Origin: an uncultured Allobosea sp.
GTDB lineage: Bacteria; Pseudomonadota; Alphaproteobacteria; Rhizobiales; Beijerinckiaceae
Assembly: GCF_945956895.1 (NCBI RefSeq)
Contig: NZ_CAMFJF010000013.1
Span: 1 to 64,000, forward strand
Length of the DNA: 64,000 nucleotides
Reading direction: 5' to 3'
In this document: positions 42,012 to 50,343 of the stretch, piece after piece
Numbering within the stretch: the stretch's first letter is position 1
Layout: each line of letters begins with the position of its first letter
Made by a program: the position numbers and the translations under genes
The notes under the pieces: model-generated
Told to the model about the DNA's origin: nothing
Seen by the model: only the letters and a program-made list of their open reading frames with translations
The model's database searches: none

Positions 42012-42890
42012 ATGTCGCAGACGCTTCGCCAGAGATTGCAGGCTTGCCTCGCCAACGGCTCCAAGGCCGACAAGGCGCTGGCGAGCTATATGCTGGCGCA
42101 GATGCCGAGCCTGCCCTTCGAGACGGCGGCGAGCCTGGCCGAGAAGGTCTCGCTCAGCGAGCCGACCGTCGGGCGCTTCTGCCGGACGCTCGGCTACAAG
42201 AGCCTGAAGGACCTCAAGGCCAATCTCGCCGAGGAGATCGGCGACAGGCCCTGGCTGATCAGCGATCGCCTGCGCGACTTCCAGCAGCGCAGCCTCGCCG
42301 GCGACGATCAATTGGCGCGCAGCCTCCAGCTCGAGATCGCCGGGCTCGTGCGCATCTACGAGCTTGCGCAGAGCGAGGAGTGGAAGCGCGTCGCCCGCCG
42401 GCTGGCGACGGCACCGTCCGTCTACGTCACGGGTTTCCAGACCGAGCGCGGGCTCGCGCAATATCTCGCCAACCAACTGCAATATCTGCGCGACGGCGTG
42501 CATCTCGCCGATCTGGCGGCGGGCAACTTCTCGGAGCTGCTGCTGTCGGCCGAGAAGGAGCGCTGCCTCGTGATCTTCGAGGCGCGGCGCTATTCGCGCA
42601 TGGCCAAGGTGCTGGCCGAGCAGGCGAGGGCGGCCGGCATCAAGACCACGCTGATCACCGATTCCTTCTGCGACTGGGGGCAGGGGCTCGTCGACGAGAT
42701 GCTGGTGGTCTCGACCGAGTTCAACCTGTTCTGGGACTCGACGGCGCAGATGGCGAGCCTGAGCAACCTCCTGATCAACGCGGTCTTCGTCGAGCTCGGC
42801 CCGCAGGTCGAGGCGCGCCTGAACCGGATGGCCGAACTCTATGGCCGGTTCACCGGCCATGTCGGGGACAGTTCCGGCCCGCTGGGCTGA
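42012..42890 (+). CDS. RpiR/MurR-family transcriptional regulator
   Basis: A 292-residue regulator with an N-terminal RpiR helix-turn-helix (LPFETAASLAEKVSLSEPTVGRFCRTLGYKSLKDLK) and a C-terminal SIS domain (SVYVTGFQTERGLAQYLANQLQYL, then LVIFEARRYSRMAKVLAEQARAAGIKTTLITDS). SIS domains usually bind phosphosugars, but many RpiR members next to amino-acid genes respond to other ligands. I start it at ATG 42012; GTG 42006 is in frame two codons earlier. It leads directly into the peptide importer genes and is divergent from the DadA-like oxidoreductase gene, so it probably controls both. Confidence 0.9.
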   Translation: MSQTLRQRLQACLANGSKADKALASYMLAQMPSLPFETAASLAEKVSLSEPTVGRFCRTLGYKSLKDLKANLAEEIGDRPWLISDRLRDFQQRSLAGDDQLARSLQLEIAGLVRIYELAQSEEWKRVARRLATAPSVYVTGFQTERGLAQYLANQLQYLRDGVHLADLAAGNFSELLLSAEKERCLVIFEARRYSRMAKVLAEQARAAGIKTTLITDSFCDWGQGLVDEMLVVSTEFNLFWDSTAQMASLSNLLINAVFVELGPQVEARLNRMAELYGRFTGHVGDSSGPLG

Positions 42891-42941
42891 CGGCCGCGAT
42901 CACAGCCTTTCGCAACATCTCGAAACAAAAGGGGAAGCGGG

Positions 42942-44510
42942 ATGAAGACGATGATGAAGGGGAGCATTCTGGCGCTGGGCCTGTCGGCGCTTGCCGCCGG
43001 CACGGCGCTGGCGCAGGAGGCCACGTTCGTGATGACCGCGCGCCTCGTTGGTGCGCCGACCTATAACCCGATCAAGGCGACGAAGCTCAATACGGCGACG
43101 ACGCTGATCTACGACCGGCTGGTGGTGCAGGATGCCGACCAGAGCTTCCACGGCCAGCTCGCGACGTCCTGGGAATCGAGCCCGGACGGCATGCTCTGGA
43201 CCTTCAAGCTGAAGCCCGGCGTCAAGTTCCACAATGGAGAGCCGTTCAACGCCAAGACGATCGAGTGGTGGGTGCCGCAGTTCAAGGGCACCGAGAACGC
43301 CTTCACCGTCGAGGCGATCGAGAAGGTCGAGGTGGTCGACGACCTGACCGTGCGCTTCCGCATGAAGCATCCCGACCCGAACCTGCTGTTCAACCTCGCC
43401 AGCTCGTTCATGTGCGTGCCCGAGCCGAAATCCTACGAGGCGCTCGGCGACAAGTTCGGCGTGACCGAGGCGATCGGCACCGGCCCCTATAAGATGCAGC
43501 AGTTCACGGTCGGCCAGCAGACGGTCCTCGTCCGCAATGATGACTACAAGTCGGCCTCCGCCCTGTCGAAGAATCAGGGGCCGGCCAAGTTCAAGAAGCT
43601 GACCTTCCGCGAGATCGGTGAGGAATCGACCGCCTATCTCGAACTCAAGACCGGCGGAGCCGACGTGCTCGTCAACGTCCCGACCGACTTCCTGCCACGC
43701 ATTCAGGCCGACAAGGCGGTGAAACTGGTGACCATCCCCGGCAACGAGGTGGTCTACATGCCGATCAATACCAGCGTCGAGCCGTTCACCGATATCAAGG
43801 TGCGCGAGGCGACCGCCTTCGCCGTGAACCAGAAGGAAATCCTGACCAGCCTCTATGGCGGCAACGGCGCTGTCGCCGATACCTTCCTGATCTCCTCGCT
43901 CAAGGAGTCGCAGGTCGATCCCAAATACAAGATCGCCTACGATCCCGAGCGCTCGAAGAAGGTATTCGACGCGGCCGGCTGGAAGCCGGGGCCGGATGGC
44001 ATCCGCGTCAAGGACGGCAAGCGCCTCGAAGTGAAGCTCTGGGCCCAGAACGGTACCGAGTTCAAGCGCCTCGCCGAGATCGTCCAGGCGCAGCTCAAGG
44101 CTGTCGGCATGCAGGCCGACATCAGCATTGTCGATGCCGGCTCGATCAATGCGCAGTACCGTAAGAAGACCGAGCACCAGCTCGCGGTGCGCGCCTATCA
44201 GTGGACCAATGCCGATATCGTCGACTGGTTCTTCGCGGCCAAGCGCGCGGGCTACCCCAATGTCTCGATGTTCAACGATCCCGAGGCGGAGAAGCTCAAC
44301 GACATCGCCATGAACAAGTCGAAGACCTGGGACGAGCGCGTCGCGAACTTCACGAAGTACCATGAATACGTGCTGTCGCAGTACCCGTTCGCGCCGATCT
44401 ATCAGCCGGTGCAGAGCCTGGTCTATGGCAAGCGCGTCGTGATGCCCGAGAAGATCCGCGGCATCGGCTTCTCCAGCCAGTCGATGATCGACATCGCCCC
44501 GGCCAACTGA
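42942..44510 (+). CDS. Peptide-type ABC transporter substrate-binding protein (family 5)
   Basis: A 522-residue periplasmic protein. A signal peptide (MKTMMKGSILALGLSALAAG, cleavage near ALA-QEATF) is followed by PTYNPIKATKLNTATTLIYDRLV, the family 5 signature FKLKPGVKFHNGEPFNAKTIEWW, and EAIGTGPYKMQQF. The start follows AAAAGGGGAAGCGGG. It lies 51 bp after the RpiR gene and precedes two permeases; a dispersed repeat in the gap to the first permease could reduce permease expression. Ligand unknown; the M81 peptidase downstream suggests peptides. Confidence 0.92.
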   Translation: MKTMMKGSILALGLSALAAGTALAQEATFVMTARLVGAPTYNPIKATKLNTATTLIYDRLVVQDADQSFHGQLATSWESSPDGMLWTFKLKPGVKFHNGEPFNAKTIEWWVPQFKGTENAFTVEAIEKVEVVDDLTVRFRMKHPDPNLLFNLASSFMCVPEPKSYEALGDKFGVTEAIGTGPYKMQQFTVGQQTVLVRNDDYKSASALSKNQGPAKFKKLTFREIGEESTAYLELKTGGADVLVNVPTDFLPRIQADKAVKLVTIPGNEVVYMPINTSVEPFTDIKVREATAFAVNQKEILTSLYGGNGAVADTFLISSLKESQVDPKYKIAYDPERSKKVFDAAGWKPGPDGIRVKDGKRLEVKLWAQNGTEFKRLAEIVQAQLKAVGMQADISIVDAGSINAQYRKKTEHQLAVRAYQWTNADIVDWFFAAKRAGYPNVSMFNDPEAEKLNDIAMNKSKTWDERVANFTKYHEYVLSQYPFAPIYQPVQSLVYGKRVVMPEKIRGIGFSSQSMIDIAPAN

Positions 44511-44538
44511 GCGTGATGATTTTGCGCGGAAACCCGCC

Positions 44539-44631
44539 GTCATCCCGGGCTTGACCCGGGATCCATCGTCGGGCGCCGAACCCTACGATGGATTCCGGAT
44601 CGGCGCCGCTTCGCGGCTTGTCCGGAATGAC
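44539..44631. repeat. Dispersed palindromic repeat, copy 3
   Basis: It begins GTCATCCCGGG and ends CCGGAATGAC, with the same internal GGATCCATCG / CGATGGATTCC arms as copy 2 (25047-25140). It lies between the binding-protein and permease genes of one operon. The near-identity of copies 2 and 3 over about 90 bases points to a mobile or recently amplified element. Confidence 0.8.
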
Positions 44632-44688
44632 GCTGAGGTTTTCGCCTCAACCCATCACGCTCCAAAGTCGTCACGCGGGAGATAACCC

Positions 44689-45621
44689 TTGCTGCGCTTC
44701 GCGATCCGGCGCCTCGCCATGCTGGTGCCGGTCTTCCTCGCCGTCTCGCTGGTGATCTTCATGATCATCCATCTCGTGCCGGGCGACCCGCTGGAACATC
44801 TGATCCAGGTCGGCTCCTCGCCCGAGCAGCGGGCGCAGATGATCGCCCGCTACGGCCTGGACCAGCCTTTGCTGGTCCAGTACGGGCGCTGGCTCGCCAA
44901 GGTCGTCACCGGCGATTTCGGCGACGCCATCGTGATGCGCCAGCCGGTATCGCAGCTCATCGCCGAGAACATGCCGCATAGCCTGGCGCTCGGCGGCACG
45001 GCGTTGATCTTCTCGACCGTGGTCGGGATCGTCACCGGCGTGCTCGCCGCCTCCTTCCGCGACAGTCTGTTCGACCGGGCGGTGATGGGCTTCATCCTGC
45101 TGGGATCGACCCTGCCGAGCTTCTGGCTGGCGCTATTGATGATCCTGATGTTCGCCGTGCAGTTCGAATGGTTCCCGGTCTCGGGCGCCCGGACATGGGA
45201 CGCGCTGGTGCTGCCGGCGCTGACCATCGGCATCGGCGGCACGGCACTGATCGCCCGCGTCACCCGCGCGGCGATGGTCGAGATCTCGCAGCGGGATTTC
45301 GTGCGCGTGCTGCAGGCCAAGGGCGTGCCGTTCTGGCGCATCCAGCTCCGCCATATCCTGCAGCAGGCGATGCTGCCGGTGATGACCATTCTCGGCTTGC
45401 GCATCGGCTGGATTCTCGGCGGCGCGGTCACGGTCGAATATGTCTTCGCCCGGCCGGGGCTCGGTTCGCTGCTGATCACGGGGCTCGGCCAGCGCGACTA
45501 CCCGCTGGTGCAGGGCTGCCTGCTGATGCTGGCGATCGCGGTGATGCTCGGCACGCTGATCGGCGATCTCGCCCAGGCGGCGCTCGATCCGCGCCTGCGT
45601 GAAGCCATGGGTGCCCGATGA
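44689..45621 (+). CDS. Peptide/nickel-type ABC transporter permease (DppB-like)
   Basis: A 310-residue inner-membrane permease: the N-terminal helix ends in LVPGDPLEHLI, followed by MIARYGLDQPLLVQYGRW, GSTLPSFWLALLMILMFAVQF, the EAA loop QAKGVPFWRIQLRHILQQAMLP and VEYVFARPGLGSLLITG. The start is a TTG at 44689 with GGGAG eight bases upstream; no ATG preserves the N-terminal helix. It overlaps the next permease gene by four bases. As in the 25-29 kb locus, no ATPase gene follows. Confidence 0.92.
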   Translation: MLRFAIRRLAMLVPVFLAVSLVIFMIIHLVPGDPLEHLIQVGSSPEQRAQMIARYGLDQPLLVQYGRWLAKVVTGDFGDAIVMRQPVSQLIAENMPHSLALGGTALIFSTVVGIVTGVLAASFRDSLFDRAVMGFILLGSTLPSFWLALLMILMFAVQFEWFPVSGARTWDALVLPALTIGIGGTALIARVTRAAMVEISQRDFVRVLQAKGVPFWRIQLRHILQQAMLPVMTILGLRIGWILGGAVTVEYVFARPGLGSLLITGLGQRDYPLVQGCLLMLAIAVMLGTLIGDLAQAALDPRLREAMGAR

Positions 45622-46463
45622 GCCGCTCGTCCCTCGCCGGTCGCATCCTCCGGTCGCCACGCGGCGTCATCTGCGCGCTGTTCCTGCTCGTACTCGCCCT
45701 CTGCGCGATGTTCGCGCCCTGGATCGCGCCCTATGACTATGCCGCGCAGAAGCTCTCCATGGCCAACACGCCGCCGTCAGTCGCGCATTGGCTCGGCACC
45801 GACGAGTTCGGGCGCGACCTGCTCTCGCGGATCATCCAGGGGGCGCGAACCTCGCTCAGCGTCAGCGTGCTCTCGATCGCACTCTCGGTATTGATGGGCG
45901 CGACGCTCGGCGCCGCCGCCGGCTATTTCGGCGGCGTCTTCGACAAGATCGTCACCGTTTTCGTCGACCTGACCTGGTCCTTCCCGGAAATCCTGCTGGC
46001 GCTGATCCTGATCGCGATCCTCGGACCCGGGCTGCATTCGACGGCGATCGCCATCGCCATCGCCTATCTCGCGCAATTCACCCGGCTGACGCGGGCGCAG
46101 GTGATGGCGCTGAAGGGCGAACTCTTCGTCGACGCGGCGGTGACGGCGGGCGCACGGCCGGCCCGCGTGCTCTTCCTGCATCTCCTGCCCAATGCGATGA
46201 CGCCGGTCATCGTCGCCGGCATGCTGGCGACGGGTGATGCGATCGTGCTCGAAGCGACGCTCGGCTTCTTCGGGCTGGGCGCCCAACCGCCCGTGCCGAG
46301 CTGGGGGGCGATGATGAGCTCCGGCACCGCGCAGATCTTCATCGCGCCCTGGATCATCATCTTCCCCGGCCTCGTCATCGCCGCGGCCGTCATCGCCATC
46401 AATGTCTTCGGCGATGCGCTGATCGAGGCGCTCGATATCCGCCGCCCGCTGAGAGACGGCTGA
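45618..46463 (+). CDS. Peptide/nickel-type ABC transporter permease (DppC-like)
   Basis: A 281-residue inner-membrane permease with HWLGTDEFGRDLLSRIIQGARTSLSV, GYFGGVFDKIVTVFVDLTWSFPEILLALI, the EAA loop VTAGARPARVLFLHLLPNAMTP and the C-terminal GFFGLGAQPPVPSWGAMMSSG, all DppC-type signatures. It is translationally coupled to the DppB-like gene through an ATGA overlap and followed 37 bp later by the M81 peptidase gene. The ATP-binding partners are missing from the window. Confidence 0.92.
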   Translation: MSRSSLAGRILRSPRGVICALFLLVLALCAMFAPWIAPYDYAAQKLSMANTPPSVAHWLGTDEFGRDLLSRIIQGARTSLSVSVLSIALSVLMGATLGAAAGYFGGVFDKIVTVFVDLTWSFPEILLALILIAILGPGLHSTAIAIAIAYLAQFTRLTRAQVMALKGELFVDAAVTAGARPARVLFLHLLPNAMTPVIVAGMLATGDAIVLEATLGFFGLGAQPPVPSWGAMMSSGTAQIFIAPWIIIFPGLVIAAAVIAINVFGDALIEALDIRRPLRDG

Positions 46464-46500
46464 GACGACAAGAAATGCGCGAAACAGCCAGAGGAACGCC

Positions 46501-47988
46501 ATGAGCTTCACCGTCCTGACCGCCGAGTTCTCGCACGAGAGCAACACCTTCAGCCGCTGCCCGGCCGATTACGCGGCCTTCATGGATCGTGGCATCAGCC
46601 TCGGAGAAGACGCGGTCGCCGCGCGGGGCGAGGCCAACACGCCGATCGCCGGCTTCCTCGATATCGGCCGCCCGGCCGGGTGGAAGGTCATCCACGCGAT
46701 CAGCGCTGCCGCCCAGCCCTCCGGCCCGGTGACGCGCGATGCCTTCGACAAGATCGCCGGCGTCATCGTCGAGGCGGCGAAGGCCCATGCCGGCAAGATC
46801 GACGGCGTGCTGCTCGGCCTGCACGGCGCGATGGTCACGGAGTTCTGCGAAGACGGGGAGGGCGAGTTGCTCGAGCGCGTCCGCGCCGTGCTTGGGCCGG
46901 ACGTGCCGATCGGCGTCACGCTCGATCCCCATGCCAATGTCACTCGCAAGATGACCGAGCTCGCCAATATCGTCGTCTCCTACAAGACCTATCCGCATGT
47001 CGATATGCGCGAGATCGGCAAGCTCGCCGCCGGCATCCTGCAGCGGACCATGACGGGCGAGATCAAGCCTGTGACGCTGCGCGCCGAGCTACCGATGCTG
47101 GAGGAGGTCAATGGCGGGCGCACCGATATCGGCCCGATGGTCGAGCGCATCGCCAAGGCCAAGGCCTATGAGCAGGAGACCGGCGTCTTCGCCGTCAGCG
47201 TCAATGGCGGCTTCGGCAATGCCGATATCCACGAGGTTGGGCCGACCGTGCTCATCACCTGCGAGGGGGATCGCGAGAAACATCAGGCCTTCGCCGAGGC
47301 GCTGGTCGACGACATGTGGCAGCGCCGCTTCGAGAAGGTCACGGATTTCCTCTCGGTCGAGGACGCGGTGACGGAGGCCAAGTCCTATGTCGCAACGAAG
47401 GGGCCGCTGATCATCGCCGACTACGCCGACAATCCCGGAGGCGGCGGCTATGGCGACGCGACCGGCCTGCTCAAGGGCATGATCGCGGCCGATCTCAAGG
47501 ATGCCTGCTTCGGCCCGATGGTCGATCCGGAGGTCGCGGCCGAACTGCGCAAGGGCAAGCCGGGCGCGACGGTCTCGGTCCGGCTCGGCGGCAAGGTCGA
47601 TCCCGGGATCGGCGGCGGGCCGCTCGACCTCACCGGCACGCTCGTCAGCGTCAGCGACGGCACTTATGTCGGCGACGGCCCGATGATCGGCGGCTTGCAG
47701 GCGAGCTGGGGACCCTGCGCCGTGCTGCGCGTCGGCGATATCGAGATCCTCATCACCACCATCCGCGCGCAGATGAACGACCTGCAGCAGTTCCGCGCCT
47801 TCGGCATCGATCCGGCGGCGAAGCGCGTTGTCGGGTTGAAGTCGATGCAGCACTTCCGTGCCGCCTTCGAGCCGATCGCCGGCAAGGTGACGGTCTGCGA
47901 TAGCGGGGCGCTGTGCACGCCCGATCTCAGCAAGCTGCCCTATCGCCGGGTGCGGCGGCCGCTCTATCCGCTCGACAAGGTGGCGTGA
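46501..47988 (+). CDS. M81-family metallopeptidase (MlrC/microcystinase C-like)
   Basis: A 495-residue protein of the MlrC family, zinc-dependent peptidases named after the enzyme that degrades linearised microcystin. It opens with the characteristic LTAEFSHESNTFS and contains LLGLHGAMVTEFCEDGEGELL, the metal-binding TLDPHANVT (D-x-H pair), YKTYPHVDMREIG and the domain-two motif DYADNPGGGGYGDAT. The length is standard. It is the last gene of the RpiR - importer operon. A cytosolic role in cleaving imported peptides or amides, perhaps D-amino-acid-containing given the DadA-like gene, is plausible but inferred. Confidence 0.9.
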   Translation: MSFTVLTAEFSHESNTFSRCPADYAAFMDRGISLGEDAVAARGEANTPIAGFLDIGRPAGWKVIHAISAAAQPSGPVTRDAFDKIAGVIVEAAKAHAGKIDGVLLGLHGAMVTEFCEDGEGELLERVRAVLGPDVPIGVTLDPHANVTRKMTELANIVVSYKTYPHVDMREIGKLAAGILQRTMTGEIKPVTLRAELPMLEEVNGGRTDIGPMVERIAKAKAYEQETGVFAVSVNGGFGNADIHEVGPTVLITCEGDREKHQAFAEALVDDMWQRRFEKVTDFLSVEDAVTEAKSYVATKGPLIIADYADNPGGGGYGDATGLLKGMIAADLKDACFGPMVDPEVAAELRKGKPGATVSVRLGGKVDPGIGGGPLDLTGTLVSVSDGTYVGDGPMIGGLQASWGPCAVLRVGDIEILITTIRAQMNDLQQFRAFGIDPAAKRVVGLKSMQHFRAAFEPIAGKVTVCDSGALCTPDLSKLPYRRVRRPLYPLDKVA

Positions 47989-47995
47989 GAAGGCG

Positions 47996-48021
47996 CCCGC
48001 TCCCGTTCAAGCGGGAGCGGG
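47996..48021. terminator. Hairpin between convergent genes
   Basis: CCCGCTCCCG (47996-48005), loop TTCAAG, then CGGGAGCGGG (48012-48021) form a perfect 10-bp stem located between the M81 and TRAP permease genes and covering the TRAP stop codon. It could terminate both convergent transcripts. There is no clear U-run on either side, so intrinsic termination is uncertain. Confidence 0.45.
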
Positions 48022-50172
48022 GACGGCCTTGCGGGCGATGACCTGCCTGAGCAGGACGGGCGCGCCGATGATGAGACCAGCCACGATCGAATAGGGCGTG
48101 GCCAGAATCATCGGTAGGGCCGCGACGGCGAGGACGAGCCGCTCCCACATCACCAGCGGTGCCAGGAGCCATCCGGAGAAGGCGGCCGAGAGCAGGGTGA
48201 TGCTGGCGAAGCAGGCGGCGGTCGAGCCGACGAACTCCGTCCAGGTAAAGCCCGGCGCCATGATCAGCATCGATGGCGAGAACACGAAGACGAAGGGCAC
48301 CAGCACCTTGCCGAGCGCGAGCCGGAAGGCGGTGTTGCCGGTCTTGAACGGGTCGGCGCCGGCCATGCTCGCCCCGGCATAGGCGGCGATTGCCACCGGT
48401 GGCGTGATGTCGGCGAGGACGCCGTAATAGAACACGAAGAAATGCGCCACGAGCGGGTTGACGCCGAGCATGCCGAGCGCGGGCGCCGCCACCGTCACCA
48501 TGATGATGTAGTTCGCCGTGGTCGGGACGCCGCAGCCGAGCAGGATGCAGACCATGCCGGTCAGCAGCAGCGTGAAGAACAGCGTCGCGCTCTTGATGTC
48601 GAAGGGCAGGAACGGGACGATGTTCAGCAGGCCCTTGGCCCATTGATCGGCGAGCGAGGTCACGATCCAGGAGATCTTGAAGCCGACGCCGGTCAGCGTG
48701 ACCACGCCGACGATGATGCCGACGGTCGCAGCCGCAGCGCCGACGCCGATCGCGTATTTCGCGCCGAGGACGAAGGCATCGACCATGTCGTTGACGCGCC
48801 TGCGGCCCTCGGCCGAGCGCAGCAGCACGCCATGGGCCATGACGGCGAAGGCGGCAATGACCAGCGCCGCGTTGACGCCCGGCACGCGCAGGATTTCGGT
48901 CGGCGCGACGATGCCGATGGCGAGCGCCAGAGCCAGCGCCGCGCCGGCGCGGTAATGCGCGAGGCCGACCAGCATGCAGCCGGTGATGCCCCAGAAGGCC
49001 GCGAGATAGGGCGTGTAGCCGGTGAAGAGCACGACGATCAGCGCGAAGAGCGGCGCGATCGTCGGCCAGTCGCGGGCGAAGACCTCGCGCAGCTTCGGCG
49101 CCTCGGCATCGGTCATGCCGCGCATGCCGTTGCGACGTGCCTCGAAATGCACCTGCATCAGTACGCCGAAGAAATGCATGATGGCCGGCACGATCGCGGC
49201 GATCACGATGGTCGCATAGGGCAGGTTGAGGAACTCGACCATCAGGAAGGCGGCGGCGCCCATGATGGGCGGTGTGATCTGGCCGCCGGTCGCGGCGGTC
49301 GATTCCACCGCCGCCGCGAAATGGCGCTGGTAGCCGAGGCGGATCATCATCGGGATGGTGAGCGAGCCGACGGTCACCGTGTTGGCCACGGAGGAGCCGG
49401 AGATCATCCCGAACAGGGCCGAGCCGAAGATCGAAACCTTGGCCGGGCCGCCGGCGAAGCGGCCGGCGACGGCGGCGGCGACGCCGAGGAAGAGGCGGCC
49501 GAGGCCGATGCGCGTCGCCAGCACGCCGAACAGCACGAAATGGAAGACATAGGTCGCGACGACGCCCAGCGCGACGCCATAGACGCCCTGGCTGGTCAGG
49601 TAGAGATGGTTGACGAGGTTCGACCAGGTCGCGCCCGGATGCAGGAAGATGCCGGGGAACCAGTTGCCGAAGATCGCATAGATGATGGCGAAGAGCGCGA
49701 TCAGCGGCAGGCCCCAGCCGATGGCACGTCGCGTCGCCTCGATCATCAGGACGATGGTGATCGTGCCCATCGCGACGTCAAGCGGCGAGGGATTGCCGAC
49801 GCGGAAGGCGAGGTCCTCGAAGATCCACGGCACATAGAGGCTGGCGACGGCGACCGCGATCGCGCAGATCCAGTCATAGAGTGGCACGCCGCCGGGGCGG
49901 AAAACGGTCGAGGGATGGACGGTCCCGGCCTCGCTCTTGCGGGCGGCGAAGACGAGGAAGATCAGCCCGAGCACGAAGGCGAGGTGGATGCCGCGATGAG
50001 TGGTCTCACGCAGCAGGCCGAAGCCGGCGGTGTAGTAGTGGAAGGCCGAGAGGGCGAGCAGCAGGCCGCCGATCAGCAGCGCGGTGCCATGCGGCACCTT
50101 GCGGAACTGCATCTCCGGATCGAGTTCTTCCTCGAGCTTGGCGAGTTCGGCGGCGGAGGGCTGGGTCGTCAT
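48007..50172 (-). CDS. TRAP transporter fused permease (4TM/12TM)
   Basis: A 721-residue membrane protein in which the small (DctQ-like) and large (DctM-like) TRAP subunits are fused, as is usual in TAXI-type systems. There are many hydrophobic segments; typical stretches are FGSALFGMISGSSVANTVTVGSLTIPMMIRLGY, FAAAVESTAATGGQITPPIMGAAAFLMVEF and the C-terminal GCGVPTTANYIIMVTVAAPAL with ADITPPVAIAAYAGASMAG. The start is the ATG at 50170-50172 (MTTQPSAAELA); the open frame before it covers an inverted repeat. It is downstream of the TAXI binding-protein gene on the same strand. Such systems take up organic acids or similar solutes using ion gradients. Confidence 0.93.
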   Translation of the reverse strand: MTTQPSAAELAKLEEELDPEMQFRKVPHGTALLIGGLLLALSAFHYYTAGFGLLRETTHRGIHLAFVLGLIFLVFAARKSEAGTVHPSTVFRPGGVPLYDWICAIAVAVASLYVPWIFEDLAFRVGNPSPLDVAMGTITIVLMIEATRRAIGWGLPLIALFAIIYAIFGNWFPGIFLHPGATWSNLVNHLYLTSQGVYGVALGVVATYVFHFVLFGVLATRIGLGRLFLGVAAAVAGRFAGGPAKVSIFGSALFGMISGSSVANTVTVGSLTIPMMIRLGYQRHFAAAVESTAATGGQITPPIMGAAAFLMVEFLNLPYATIVIAAIVPAIMHFFGVLMQVHFEARRNGMRGMTDAEAPKLREVFARDWPTIAPLFALIVVLFTGYTPYLAAFWGITGCMLVGLAHYRAGAALALALAIGIVAPTEILRVPGVNAALVIAAFAVMAHGVLLRSAEGRRRVNDMVDAFVLGAKYAIGVGAAAATVGIIVGVVTLTGVGFKISWIVTSLADQWAKGLLNIVPFLPFDIKSATLFFTLLLTGMVCILLGCGVPTTANYIIMVTVAAPALGMLGVNPLVAHFFVFYYGVLADITPPVAIAAYAGASMAGADPFKTGNTAFRLALGKVLVPFVFVFSPSMLIMAPGFTWTEFVGSTAACFASITLLSAAFSGWLLAPLVMWERLVLAVAALPMILATPYSIVAGLIIGAPVLLRQVIARKAVPAPA

Positions 50173-50190
50173 GGGATACTCGACGGAGGA

Positions 50191-50320
50191 CCCCTCTCCC
50201 GGGTGGGAGAGGGGCAGGGGTGAGGGAAGGACGGCGAAGAAAAGGACGAGGACGGAGACGTTGCACAGGTATTGGCAACGGCAGGCCCTCACCCCAGCCC
50301 TCTCCCATCCGGGAGAGGGA
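50191..50320. repeat. Inverted pair of CCCTCTCCC-type elements
   Basis: Each end is itself a small hairpin: CCCTCTCCC-GGGT-GGGAGAGGG at 50192-50213 and CCCTCTCCC-ATCC-GGGAGAGGG at 50298-50319. The flanking CAGGGGTGAGGG and CCCTCACCCC stretches are inverted copies, so the two units face each other across about 60 bases. The element separates the TAXI gene from its permease gene. It resembles the intergenic boundary repeats common in Proteobacteria. Confidence 0.75.
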
Positions 50321-50343
50321 GCACGGGCGGTGGTTCGCGCGCC

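Noticed and set aside
48442-50223. Open plus-strand frame of about 590 codons across the TRAP permease gene
   Set aside because: It is the antisense shadow of a well-supported 721-residue membrane protein and has no recognisable domain.
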